Assembly: GCA_002780715.1 (NCBI GenBank)
Contig: PEUO01000234.1
Coordinates: 1-47,241 of the forward strand
From: Deltaproteobacteria bacterium CG03_land_8_20_14_0_80_45_14
Lineage (GTDB): Bacteria; Desulfobacterota; BSN033; UBA1163
Direction of reading: 5' to 3'
DNA: 47,241 bases
Shown: in pieces, positions 8,230 to 16,357 of the stretch
Position numbering within the stretch: position 1 is the stretch's first letter
Layout: the number at the start of each line of letters is the position of its first letter
The notes under the pieces: model-generated
Seen by the model: only the letters and a program-made list of their open reading frames with translations
Told to the model about the DNA's origin: nothing
Databases searched by the model: none
Program-made: the position numbers and the translations under genes

Positions 8230-10914
8230 TCAGGCGGCGATGGCTTCGTTAATTTCGTGGATGATCGTTTCCAATTCACCCGAGAAAACCTTATTTAACT
8301 TACTCCATGAAGCCCCTTCACGGGTAAATATGGGAAGCATTTCGATGTCTTCCTTTTCCATCAACAGATTTTCGATAAGATGCCTTCTGATCAGATCCAG
8401 CCATTTATTCTGTTCTTCCGTGAACGAACGATCAGATTTGATCTTCATCAAGGCTTTGTCGACTCTTCTTTCTACCGTAAGCAATTCTCCGCCTTTGGCT
8501 GCATAACGGATTATGGAAATGATATCCGCTAATTCCTGGCTACAAGCCCGCCGGAGATTTTTTTCAGTAAACTTATCCACTAAGTAATCTGGCTGTGTGG
8601 CCAGTCTCTCCCTCAGCGTCTTCAACTGTTTCGTATCAAATTCTTTTGGTCTTTTGAGAAGAATCTCTAATGCCTCGATATGTTCCGGATTCTCTCTTAC
8701 GAATTTTTCAAATTCCTGCAAGTAGTCCTGAGGCCCAAGCTCTCTGCCATCTTTGGCTCTGAAAATAATTCTTGAATAGACTTGATCTTCTGCCGTTTCA
8801 GCCCTGACAAACGTTTTCTGAGGTCGGGGATATTTTTCACAGAGATCAAGGAATTCTTCATCCTGTAATGTCTTGATGGTTTCTGCCCATTTCTGCTCAA
8901 GCCTCTCGTGTAGTGTTTTAGCGAATTCGGTTAAGTCACAACCAAGAACATATTCGAAGTGAAGCCTTCCTTCCTGAGTAATATTTTTAGAGATCCGGTG
9001 AAGTCTTTTGGACAAAACGCCAATATTGTATTCTCTATCCTCGTTATTGGCGATGGCTTGGACGATTTCACGAATGGTTCGGGTTGCCTTTACAGGGGCT
9101 TCGGCTGTAATGCCGGTCGTCTTTCTGAAATATTCCAGCAGAGTGCCATTAAAGCAATCGAAAACCGTAAAATGGGTTTTATGGATTTCAGGGCAGAGCC
9201 GGGTGCCCCGCCCCATCATTTGTTCAAATAAGATTCTGGATTGAACGGGTCGCAAGAAAACAATATTCTCTATCCTCGGCACATCCACTCCGGTAGAAAG
9301 CATATCCACAGTGAGTACAATTCCCGGATTCTGACGGTTTCTAAACTCACGAATCCTTTGAAGAGGTCTGTCAACAGATGGACTGCCGGTAATTTTCTGG
9401 ACGAAATCCTCCCCCCGGTTAAATTCCCTCCTCAGAACTTCAACCAACTGATCACAGTGTGATATGTGTTCAATATCATTCTGAGCAAAAATTAGAGTTT
9501 TCGGGAAATGGCCAAACTGTTTTTCCTGCTCTGATAAATATTTTCTAATTTCCTGGACAATCTTCCTATTCCGATCCGGAGCTGACCAGTCGATCTCAGT
9601 GGTAGGAGCCGGAAGCTCCCTCTCATCTTCCAGCGTCTCAAATTTAAGCTGGCCAGTATGGGTATTTACCAACCCGACCTCTTCCCCTTCTTTGAGGAAG
9701 ACCCCTCGGAGTGTAATATCCGATTGGATGGCAACAGCATCATAGTCAACCAGATAGCTTTCACGGACAGCCCGCTCATAATCATAGCTATAGACAATTT
9801 CCTTAAAGAAGGCCTTGGTGTGGACAGCGGGTGTCGCAGTCAGTCCAATTTTTACACCATCAAAATGATTCAAGACCTCGCGCCATTTACTTTCTTCTTG
9901 AGCTGTATATCCACGGTGACACTCATCGGCAATGATGACATCGAAGGCATGGTTAGGGATATCCGATTTCGAAGCATCGGAATCGTCATCCTGATCCTCA
10001 GAGGCAGAGAACATACCCTCAAACCCAAACAGATTAATCCGCATGCGTTGGATCGTTGAGATATAAACGAAACTGTCTCTGCTGTTTGGATTGGTCAGAT
10101 ATTCACCTGGAAGAACTTTAGGATCAAATTTTATATCTTCCTCCAGATCTTCCCTCTTAAGTCTCTGGCTATAAACTTCATAGCACTGATCGAACTTTAG
10201 CCCTGGTTCAGCTTCAAAACTGGCAGCAGTTGTAACAGCCTGAGCGGCAAGGGCACGCCGATCTACCAAGAATAGAATGCGCTTGGCATAACCGGATTTC
10301 ATCAACCGATAGATCAAATTGAAGATTGTAAAGGTTTTACCGGTACCTGTTGCCATGGCGACCATCATATGGCGTTTGCGAGAGAGGATGGCCTGTTCTA
10401 TCGCGGTTATTGCTTCAATCTGAAAAGGCCAGAGATGTTTCCTATCTATCTCATGGTCTTTGAGCCATTCTTTCGCCGAAGCTTCGTTCTTATTTAGTAT
10501 TTCCATCAGTGCCTGGGGAGTGTGAAGCTCGGCAACCTCTCTCGAAAGATTTAACGGGTCCCGTAAATCTTGAAACCAGAATATCTTTCCATTAGTGGAA
10601 TAAGCGAAGGGAAGATGATAATCGCCAAATGAGTGTGGGCCTCCCTCAAAACCTCGTGCATATCTTTTGGCCTGCTGAAGAACATTTTGAGGTCCTATAC
10701 TTACTTTTTTACCCTCAACACATGCCAAGGGTATCCCTTTGAAGAAGAGCATGTAATCAGCTGGACCATTCTTGGTTGGGTATTCTTCAACAGAGCCCTG
10801 GGTATGCTTGGTGCCTACTCGGAAAGGAACGATTGGACCCCACCCAGCCTTTATAAGGGCCTTGTCTATAAACAACTTCCTGGTCTTTGCCTCGCTGATT
10901 TCAGTATCGGTCAT
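8230..10914 (-). CDS. hsdR: type I restriction endonuclease subunit HsdR (EcoEI-like)
   Basis: The 894-residue protein has an N-terminal nuclease core (GPADYMLFF then ACVEGKK, the D...E-x-K pattern, with Gly where Ala is usual). A superfamily 2 translocase follows: Walker A MATGTGKTFTIF, DECH box IIADECHRGY, motif III GLTATP, and motif VI QMMGRGTRLC. A long C-terminal helical region matches EcoEI-type R subunits. It translocates DNA with ATP and cuts unmethylated DNA in complex with HsdM and HsdS. It is the first hsd gene in transcription order, upstream of the inserted ATPase gene. All motor motifs look intact. Confidence 0.95.
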   Translation of the reverse strand: MTDTEISEAKTRKLFIDKALIKAGWGPIVPFRVGTKHTQGSVEEYPTKNGPADYMLFFKGIPLACVEGKKVSIGPQNVLQQAKRYARGFEGGPHSFGDYHLPFAYSTNGKIFWFQDLRDPLNLSREVAELHTPQALMEILNKNEASAKEWLKDHEIDRKHLWPFQIEAITAIEQAILSRKRHMMVAMATGTGKTFTIFNLIYRLMKSGYAKRILFLVDRRALAAQAVTTAASFEAEPGLKFDQCYEVYSQRLKREDLEEDIKFDPKVLPGEYLTNPNSRDSFVYISTIQRMRINLFGFEGMFSASEDQDDDSDASKSDIPNHAFDVIIADECHRGYTAQEESKWREVLNHFDGVKIGLTATPAVHTKAFFKEIVYSYDYERAVRESYLVDYDAVAIQSDITLRGVFLKEGEEVGLVNTHTGQLKFETLEDERELPAPTTEIDWSAPDRNRKIVQEIRKYLSEQEKQFGHFPKTLIFAQNDIEHISHCDQLVEVLRREFNRGEDFVQKITGSPSVDRPLQRIREFRNRQNPGIVLTVDMLSTGVDVPRIENIVFLRPVQSRILFEQMMGRGTRLCPEIHKTHFTVFDCFNGTLLEYFRKTTGITAEAPVKATRTIREIVQAIANNEDREYNIGVLSKRLHRISKNITQEGRLHFEYVLGCDLTEFAKTLHERLEQKWAETIKTLQDEEFLDLCEKYPRPQKTFVRAETAEDQVYSRIIFRAKDGRELGPQDYLQEFEKFVRENPEHIEALEILLKRPKEFDTKQLKTLRERLATQPDYLVDKFTEKNLRRACSQELADIISIIRYAAKGGELLTVERRVDKALMKIKSDRSFTEEQNKWLDLIRRHLIENLLMEKEDIEMLPIFTREGASWSKLNKVFSGELETIIHEINEAIAA

Positions 10915-10924
10915 GATGATTCTT

Positions 10925-11027
10925 TTGAAAATCCCCCTTAATCCCCATTTTACAAAGGGGGAGATTATGGGAAGCCCTTTTTCAAAGGGGAAAAATTTAT
11001 TCCCCCTCTTTAGAAAAGAGGGGGAAT
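10925..11027. repeat. CCCCCTTT-type repeat cluster with a perfect 13-bp hairpin
   Basis: ATTCCCCCTCTTT (10999-11011) pairs perfectly with AAAGAGGGGGAAT (11015-11027) around an AGA loop. Degenerate copies (CCCCCTTAATCCCC, ACAAAGGGGGAGA, CAAAGGGGAAAA) fill the 10925-10998 stretch. The same loop and stem occur at 16811-16831. It fills the spacer between radC and hsdR and lacks a T-run on the minus strand, so I call it an interspersed repeat; partial terminator activity cannot be excluded. Confidence 0.7.
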
Positions 11028-11034
11028 CACTTCG

Positions 11035-12000
11035 TTACAACATCTTCTCCTCGACCATGCTAAAGGCTCTATCTTTGGATAGAATAATATGATCAAGAAT
11101 TCTAAGACCGAGTGTTTCAGCAGCTCTTTTGAGTTCTTTTGTTATGTTCTTATCGTCCAGACTGGGCGTAGGGTCTCCGCTGGGATGGTTATGAACCAGA
11201 ATGAGTGCAGAAGCTGATTCTTTAACAGCCGGTTTAAAGACTTCACGGGGATGGGCAAGGCTTTTATCTAAGAGTCCGACAGTGATCTGTTCTGACTTAA
11301 TGATATGATGCTTTTCATCCAGAAGGACCACATGAAATTCTTCTTGTTTGGCTTCTGTTGCTAACCTCATAAAATGTTCTTTGCAATATGCGAGAGCATC
11401 AGAAGTGTTTCTAACTTTATGATGAGGCACTGATTCAGTGGTCCTTTGACTTGCCAATCTTTTTCCTAATTCCAGGCCAGCTATGATCTGACAATAGGCA
11501 GTCTCTCCTATGGCTTTACTCACCCGCTTAAGCTCTCCCCTCGCTTGGAGAGAAAGTTTTTCAAGGTTATTTCCAAAATATGTGGCCAGTCTTTCACCAG
11601 CTTGCATTGCAGATTCCCCTCGAAGACCAGAACGAATCAAGATAGCTAAGAGCTCCGAGGTCTTAAGCTCTGATGGACCCAGTCGAAGAAGGCGCTCCCT
11701 GGGGCGATCTACAGAAGGGGATCGCTTAACAGTGGGTGTAAAAACACGTTGATCAATCCAGCGACCTGGATTGAACTCATCTTTCTTCGTTGACCATAAG
11801 TATTGCGATTTTGTTTTTGGCCCTGAGCTTATTAAATATCCATCCATAATTAATTCTTTAATCACGCGGCCTATAAACTGAGGTTTTTCAGTTTTGAAGG
11901 CTTCATAAATTTCAGGCTTGTGGAAGGAACTCTTCGCATATAAGACATCAATAACTGATTGATACCTAAGAAAGCGCTTTACATCTGGGTCAATCTTCAT
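11035..12000 (-). CDS. radC: RadC/JAB-domain protein with extra N-terminal winged-helix region
   Basis: The 321-residue protein contains a RadC domain from about residue 98: RERLLRLGPSELKTSELLAILIRSG (the HhH part), VVLLDEKHHIIKSE, and the JAMM metal site HNHPSGDPTPSLDD. RadC proteins are usually about 220-230 residues. Here the first 90 residues form an added region whose YQSVIDVLYAKSS and IGRVIKELIMDGYLISSG look like a winged helix. RadC-like JAB proteins are frequent in accessory and defence islands, and their role is not DNA repair as first proposed. It lies 120 bp upstream of hsdR on the same strand. A 28-codon ORF (11997-12083) ends at its start codon in an ATGA overlap. Confidence 0.88.
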   Translation of the reverse strand: MKIDPDVKRFLRYQSVIDVLYAKSSFHKPEIYEAFKTEKPQFIGRVIKELIMDGYLISSGPKTKSQYLWSTKKDEFNPGRWIDQRVFTPTVKRSPSVDRPRERLLRLGPSELKTSELLAILIRSGLRGESAMQAGERLATYFGNNLEKLSLQARGELKRVSKAIGETAYCQIIAGLELGKRLASQRTTESVPHHKVRNTSDALAYCKEHFMRLATEAKQEEFHVVLLDEKHHIIKSEQITVGLLDKSLAHPREVFKPAVKESASALILVHNHPSGDPTPSLDDKNITKELKRAAETLGLRILDHIILSKDRAFSMVEEKML

Positions 12001-12251
12001 TTTAAAGCCCTTTCCCCTTGAAATATATTGCCGTTATGCCGATTTATGTATTTGAAAAGCGCCCGGATTACTTCCTTCCCCATGCCGATGTGAACCCAAT
12101 TTATCAAAAACAGTAGAAAAGATCAAAATTAACAGGAAAGTGCTTTTTTTCTTCCCTTTAATCCTTTCCATCGCTTTATCAAACCTCTGTCCTCTGAAAA
12201 TTAATCCTCATTGTTTGCACCTCTTTCCGTGAGACTCTCATATTTCTATCA

Positions 12252-12456
12252 TCATGGATAAAATTCCAATTCGTCAACAATTTTATATCGATCAACAAGC
12301 CAATGTTGGATTGTATCTCTGATGTCACCAATCATTTCAATGTCCCATTCTATCTCACCGGAGACAAATCAAGTGTTCGATGTAATCGCCATGATCGACT
12401 CTATCATGTCACAGGGTGTCATAGAATCCCCAGAGTTCACCTACGAAGTCAGTCAC
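12252..12456 (-). pseudogene. fossil: 5' end of a second hsdM fused to the 3' end of a small ORF
   Basis: Reading the minus strand from 12456 gives (V)TDFVGELWGFYDTL, stop, HDRVDHGDYIE, which is colinear with the first 27 residues of HsdM at 6869 (18 identities by eye) and has an internal stop. The nucleotide similarity continues a few codons further (EHLICL against EQLTYL). At about 12352-12358 it joins a segment encoding SGEIEWDIEMIGDIRDTIQ...ELEFYP and a stop at 12252. That segment is nearly identical to the end of the ORF at 13638-13835. The rest of the 12001-12452 gap shows nothing else convincing. This is a decayed remnant of an earlier restriction-modification locus. Confidence 0.8.
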
Positions 12457-13007
12457 GAAATTTCCTTCTCTATGTTTCTAAATATCTTTAAGAATTTTCC
12501 ACTCAATGATTTATCAAATTGCTTCAGCCACTTTTTGATATAGACTAAATCGTACTTCGGGTTTCTTAAGAGAATGGATTTTACATCGTCAAAATCCCTT
12601 GCTCTCCCAGCAATCACTTTATGGATCACCACATCTTCAAGAGAAGCAAATCTAACTATTGAATTGCCCAATTTAATATCCCTCGCTCGCCCAATGGCTT
12701 GTCTTTCATAAGGGGAGAATGAAAAGATAAAATCAACTCGAATACCACTTTTTTTATCTATGGTAGGAAGCACCATGTTCCGCTCCACAAACTCCTTTTC
12801 CTTCTGAACAAGGCTCTTAAGCCCAATGATCGGGGTGATTTTTTTAACTCTATCCAATCCATCTACACCAATCCCCATGGTGATATCAATATCCCGGGTC
12901 AGTCTTGGTTCTCCATAAAGAAGCACTGCCTGGCCACCTATTACCATGTAGGGAATTGAGGCCCTCTTCAACTGAAGCGCAATCTTTTTAAGCAATCTCT
13001 CAAACAT
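12453..13007 (-). CDS. nucleotidyltransferase-fold protein (AbiEii/DUF6036-like), paired with an XRE regulator
   Basis: The 184-residue protein has IPYMVIGGQAVLLYGEPRLTRDIDI (residues about 18-42). This is the GG-x-A...R.T.DiDi signature of the nucleotidyltransferase superfamily, with RVDFIFS as the third acidic position and FASLEDVVIHKVIAGRARDFDDV as the C-terminal helical motif. Such proteins act as the toxin or modifying enzyme in AbiE-like and related two-gene systems. It overlaps the upstream XRE gene by 8 bp. Its 3' end abuts the hsdM fossil (stop at 12453), which may have truncated or replaced its original tail. Activity is inferred from family only. Confidence 0.82.
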   Translation of the reverse strand: MFERLLKKIALQLKRASIPYMVIGGQAVLLYGEPRLTRDIDITMGIGVDGLDRVKKITPIIGLKSLVQKEKEFVERNMVLPTIDKKSGIRVDFIFSFSPYERQAIGRARDIKLGNSIVRFASLEDVVIHKVIAGRARDFDDVKSILLRNPKYDLVYIKKWLKQFDKSLSGKFLKIFRNIEKEIS

Positions 13008-13545
13008 GATTGACGACCCTTGCTATTTTTAGATCAACCTCTATCCCATCAAGAGGGTTTTTTAATGGGATGATACCAAGCGTCACTGCTTCTTTATAGA
13101 GAGCCTCCAGAATGCGGAAATTCCTCGAAATGCCTGCTTTCTCTTTTCTTAAAAAGTCAAACTCAAATTTTTGGAGTTCCTCTCGTTTACGAAAATCCAT
13201 ACTCTTAACTCTATAAATGGCTTTGGCTTCGGCAACAACTGGCGGGGACTGTTGCTTTTTGGCTTGAATTTCCACATGAACGTTGGCTCCGAGAACGTCT
13301 GCAACTCGACGCAACATGCTTAAAGAGTGACCTTTATACGAAGGTGATTCCAGACGGCTAATCTGTTGCTGAGATGTCCCCACCCGTTTCGCCAGTTCTT
13401 TCTGGGACAACCCGGAGGCCTTACGAAGAGAGGCTAATTGAATGGCCACGTCCCAAGCTTCACCGGCTTTTCTGAATTTCTCCTTAAAATCTGAAACCTT
13501 TAACTGTTCTTTAAGATATAAATCAAAGTTTGTTCGCTGTTTCAT
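13000..13545 (-). CDS. XRE-family helix-turn-helix regulator (antitoxin-like)
   Basis: The 181-residue protein has a Cro/C1-type HTH in residues about 34-90: LRKASGLSQKELAKRVGTSQQQISRLES followed by SLSMLRRVADVLGANVHV. The C-terminal 80 residues are charged, with no recognised domain, and could contact the partner nucleotidyltransferase. The start is preceded by a 16-bp perfect palindrome at 13587-13602. The 8-bp overlap with the nucleotidyltransferase gene makes an antitoxin/toxin-like operon plausible. Confidence 0.85.
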   Translation of the reverse strand: MKQRTNFDLYLKEQLKVSDFKEKFRKAGEAWDVAIQLASLRKASGLSQKELAKRVGTSQQQISRLESPSYKGHSLSMLRRVADVLGANVHVEIQAKKQQSPPVVAEAKAIYRVKSMDFRKREELQKFEFDFLRKEKAGISRNFRILEALYKEAVTLGIIPLKNPLDGIEVDLKIARVVNHV

Positions 13546-13586
13546 AAGGGTTTATAAAACTCTACAGTAAATTCCATTTATAGTCA

Positions 13587-13602
13587 ACATCAAATTTGAT
13601 GT
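13587..13602. promoter_or_regulatory. 16-bp perfect palindrome, candidate operator of the XRE regulator
   Basis: ACATCAAATTTGATGT is a perfect 16-bp palindrome 42 bp upstream of the XRE start codon. Length and symmetry fit the dimer site of a Cro/C1-type repressor. Autoregulation is inferred. Confidence 0.6.
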
Positions 13603-13637
13603 ATATCGGCAATGGGATAAATGAAATTGTTCTATCA

Positions 13638-13953
13638 TCAGGGATAAAATTCCAACTCCTCAACTATTTTATATTTATCGACAAGCCAATGTTGGATTGT
13701 ATCTCTGATGTCACCAATCATTTCAATGTTCCATCCTATCTCTCCTGTTGAAGGAATAAGTCGGTTCACGAGATCAATAATTTCATTGTGAAGCTCCTCG
13801 CCCACGGGCCAGGCTTCCCGGAGATGAAATATCATCTTTATTGTGCCCCGTTAACCCGCCAACCTGTTTAGGGCAGGCAATGCGGGATTTTCGGGGCACT
13901 TGCTGGCCCACAAAATCCTGGCGTTTTATTTGGTCTTCGGTAAAACTGTCCAT
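13638..13953 (-). pseudogene. small conserved ORF, apparently split by a palindromic insert
   Basis: An ATG at 13953 follows a good Shine-Dalgarno (AGGAGAGG) and encodes MDSFTEDQIKRQDFV. The frame then enters repeat-derived sequence (GQQVPRKSRIACPKQ) and ends out of frame. The ORF in the track (13638-13835) resumes with HNEIIDLVNRLIPS, EIGWNIEMIGDIRD and ends ELEFYP. The most economical reading is one small protein of about 65-75 residues, once continuous from RQDFV to NEIIDLV. It would have been interrupted by about 100 bp that include the hairpin at 13843-13899, with a frame change. A near-identical 3' copy lies at 12252-12352. I do not know the function. The 65-codon ORF may still be expressed from its own ATG. 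Confidence 0.5.
13843..13899. repeat. 57-bp nested palindrome (REP/MITE-like) inside a small gene
   Basis: GTGCCCCG (13843-13850) pairs with CGGGGCAC (13892-13899), CCCGC with GCGGG inside it, and CCTG with CAGG further in. The element sits between the two halves of the small ORF described at 13638-13953 and contains GGGCAGGC, which recurs in other GC-rich repeats of this window. Confidence 0.65.
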
Positions 13954-14144
13954 ATTTGACCTCTCCTGAGCCTTAAAGTAATTTTAGAAACTCTTCCTCT
14001 GTTAGCCCTGATTTTCTTATCGGATCCGGGGGACATTGTTGAATTCTTACACTTATTTTTCCTTTTCAGAAATCTCATTCCACCCTCACCTTTCAACTGT
14101 TCTGTCTGCGTTCCTATTAAAAACGTGACCTTGCCCCTGCCTAC

Positions 14145-14163
14145 CCTGCCTGCGGCAGGCAGG
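14145..14163. repeat. CCTGCCTGC/GCAGGCAGG palindrome in the 13954-14257 gap
   Basis: Two perfect 9-bp arms are separated by a single G. The same type of palindrome occurs at 39580 (CCTGCCTGCC-GGTAGGCAGG) and degenerately at 483. Apart from it, the 304-bp gap 13954-14257 holds a pyrimidine-rich stretch and the upstream signals of the small ORF; I see no gene. Confidence 0.6.
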
Positions 14164-14257
14164 CGCAAGCAGGCGTTTCTCGTGTCCGTAAAGTCTAAGC
14201 AGAGCTTATATGCTGAATAGCCCTTGCCGGCAGATCAAAAAATTTCCTGCCCCGATT

Positions 14258-15799
14258 CTAAATCCAAAACTCGATCAGGAAGGGTCCTCTGCGGCCGCAG
14301 GCAGCGCGGAACGTGTCGGCAAAAGTCTCCAGGCTTTCCACCCGAACTGCTTCCACGCCCATGCCCCTGGCAAGCCCTACCCAATCGAGGTCCGGACGGC
14401 CGAGGTCGAAGAGGGTGTCTGAGGCACGCCCGGGTGTGGCGCCTGTCGCGCGCAGCTCGCCGTACAGGATCTTGTAGACTCGATTCGCAAAGACCACGTC
14501 CACCACGTCGAGCTTCTCCCGGGCCTGCGTCCATAGGGCCTGCAGTGTGTACATGCCTGCTCCGTCAGCCTGAAGGCAGACGACCTTGCGGTCAGGGCAG
14601 GCCACTGCAGCGCCTGTGGCGCAAGGAAAGCCGTGGCCGATCGCACCGCCGGTGCTCTGGATCCAGTCATGGGGCGGGGCGTTGAACGTTGCAGGAAAGA
14701 CCGCTCGGCCGGAGGTAACCGCGTCATCGCAGACGATCGCGTTCTCGGGCAGAAGCGCTGCAAGCGTCATTCCGAAAGCTTCGGAATCGAAAGGGCCGCT
14801 CGCAATGGTGGGCTTCGGCCCCTCCTCCTCGATCGGTACAATGCGCGGCGCCCCGATCTCGTCTGCAAGCCATTGCAATGCGGCCACAGCGTCTTGCTCT
14901 GGCCGGGCGAGCAAGTGGATCGCGCAGCCTTCTGGCGCCATGAGGCTGGGCTTTCCAGGATAGGCAAAGAACCCCACGGGTGGTTTTGCGCCGACGAGGA
15001 TCACATGCTTGAACCCCGCGAACAACTGGAGGGCTGTGTCCACCACATAAGGAATGCGATCCACCGGCACCCTGCCCCGACCGCGAGCCATGCGTGGAAC
15101 ATGCGTCGGCCCACGAAGCATCGCTCCGGTTGCGTGGGCAATCCGGTAGGCGGCTGCGAGACCCGCCTCACAAAGTGCCTGTCCGTTGAGCAGCATCATC
15201 GTTGGCTCTGACGAACGGAGGATATTCGCCGCTCCCCTGACCACCTCCTGCTCCACTTGCGGCCTGGGTGCCATGGGCAGCGGCAAAGCCGGGCCGCTCG
15301 CCTCGCCCCAGACCACATCACCCGGCACGATCAGCGTAGCGATCTGTCCCGGAGGACTGGCCGCAGCCTGCACTGCTGCCGCGGCGTCAGAGGCAACCTG
15401 AGACGCAAGGCTGCTCGTCCTGACCCAGTGCGACACCGAGCGTGCGAGCCCTTCGGTATCCGCGGTCAGGGGCGGGTCGAACGGACGGTGAAAGGTGGCC
15501 TGGTCGCCGACGATGTTCACCATCGGCGTGTTCGCCCTGCGCGCATTGTGAACGTTGGCAATCCCGTTGGCAAAACCCGGTCCGCAGTGGACCAGCGTCA
15601 TCGCGGGTTTCCCTGCCATCCTTGCATAGCCGTCGGCACAGCCCGTGACAACGCTTTCAGCCATTCCGAGTATGCAACGCATGGTCTCAAGCCTGTCAAG
15701 GGCAATGACCAACTGCAACTCGGTGGTGCCTGGGTTGGCGAAGCAAACCTCGACACCGGAGACGACAAGGGTACGGATCAGACTTTCTGCGCCTGTCAT
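14258..15799 (-). CDS. thiamine-diphosphate-dependent enzyme, acetolactate synthase/benzoylformate decarboxylase-like
   Basis: The 513-residue protein has the three-domain plan of the family: an N-terminal pyrimidine-binding domain with ANPGTTELQLVIALD and GMAESVVTGCADGYARM (catalytic Glu48), a central domain, and a C-terminal cofactor domain with GGAIGHGFPCATGAAVA and QADGAGMYTLQALW...VFANRVYK. The usual GDG...NN cofactor motif reads ADG...ANR, so the second Asn is not conserved. It would decarboxylate or carboligate a 2-oxo acid; the substrate cannot be told. The gene is visibly much richer in G and C, mainly at third positions, than every neighbour, and its shadow ORFs are long in all frames. 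This suggests horizontal transfer. No small regulatory subunit or branched-chain amino acid gene is adjacent. Confidence 0.85.
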   Translation of the reverse strand: MTGAESLIRTLVVSGVEVCFANPGTTELQLVIALDRLETMRCILGMAESVVTGCADGYARMAGKPAMTLVHCGPGFANGIANVHNARRANTPMVNIVGDQATFHRPFDPPLTADTEGLARSVSHWVRTSSLASQVASDAAAAVQAAASPPGQIATLIVPGDVVWGEASGPALPLPMAPRPQVEQEVVRGAANILRSSEPTMMLLNGQALCEAGLAAAYRIAHATGAMLRGPTHVPRMARGRGRVPVDRIPYVVDTALQLFAGFKHVILVGAKPPVGFFAYPGKPSLMAPEGCAIHLLARPEQDAVAALQWLADEIGAPRIVPIEEEGPKPTIASGPFDSEAFGMTLAALLPENAIVCDDAVTSGRAVFPATFNAPPHDWIQSTGGAIGHGFPCATGAAVACPDRKVVCLQADGAGMYTLQALWTQAREKLDVVDVVFANRVYKILYGELRATGATPGRASDTLFDLGRPDLDWVGLARGMGVEAVRVESLETFADTFRAACGRRGPFLIEFWI

Positions 15800-15913
15800 A
15801 CGGTCCTCACTTTAAAAGTAATTTTAAAATCCTTCTTCTATTCGCTTCATTTCTATTCTCTAATTATCCACCCTTCCCTTTTAAAAATCTTGATCCTCTT
15901 CTTGAATTTCAGA

Positions 15914-16357
15914 TCATGAAGAGTTGCCATTGAGTTTTAACGGGTCGATTCTTTTGATTTCATGAATGAGATCGAAGTGAGGATCGGTGGAGATGATCTC
16001 TTTTATCCCGTTGTGGATCATGGTAGCAGCGTGGACAGCATCACGGGATGTGATTCCGTTCACTCTTTTTAAAATCTCAAGGGCCTTATCTGTGTCCACA
16101 ACTCTTACCGGAAAAATATCTGTACACAATTCCGTCATCGACTGATAGGCCATTTCGCCGAGTGTTCTTCTTTCTATTGAGAAATACCGACAGAGGATCT
16201 CCTGGAGAACTTCTGTGTTCGTTACGCCGAGAATTTCTCGAGACTTTATTTTTTCAAGGACTTTCTTGCAGGGTTCACGAAGAGGATGAGGACTGCCGAT
16301 GGAATACATGATCAGATTGGCATCGATAAACAAGATAGGCGGCACCCTTATCGACAT
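15914..16357 (-). CDS. PIN-domain toxin, VapC-like ribonuclease
   Basis: The 147-residue protein carries the PIN acidic residues: ILFIDANLIMYSIG (first Asp), NTEVLQEILCRY (Glu), ITSRDAVHAATM (Asp) and IISTDPHFD (last Asp). PIN toxins cleave RNA, often tRNA or rRNA, when released from their antitoxin. The start lies 10 bp before the end of the ribbon-helix-helix gene, so the two are translated together. Length and motif spacing are normal, so it is probably active. Confidence 0.9.
   Translation of the reverse strand: MSIRVPPILFIDANLIMYSIGSPHPLREPCKKVLEKIKSREILGVTNTEVLQEILCRYFSIERRTLGEMAYQSMTELCTDIFPVRVVDTDKALEILKRVNGITSRDAVHAATMIHNGIKEIISTDPHFDLIHEIKRIDPLKLNGNSS

Noticed and set aside
11997-12083. 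28-codon ORF (MGKEVIRALFKYINRHN) ending in an ATGA overlap with radC
   Set aside because: Short, no ribosome site and no recognisable homology; possibly a leader or a remnant, but not supportable as a gene.
12045-12171. 45-codon minus-strand ORF starting MERIKGKKKSTF in the 12001-12250 gap
   Set aside because: No clear ribosome site or family features; composition typical of random A/T-rich sequence.
13926-14168. 80-codon minus-strand ORF beginning MRLPAAGRVGRGK
   Set aside because: Its start lies inside the CCTGCCTGC palindrome and it conflicts with the better supported small-ORF start at 13953.
14224-15919. Several long plus-strand and shadow ORFs over the TPP enzyme gene
   Set aside because: High GC keeps stop codons rare in all frames; the minus-strand 513-residue protein has clear family motifs.
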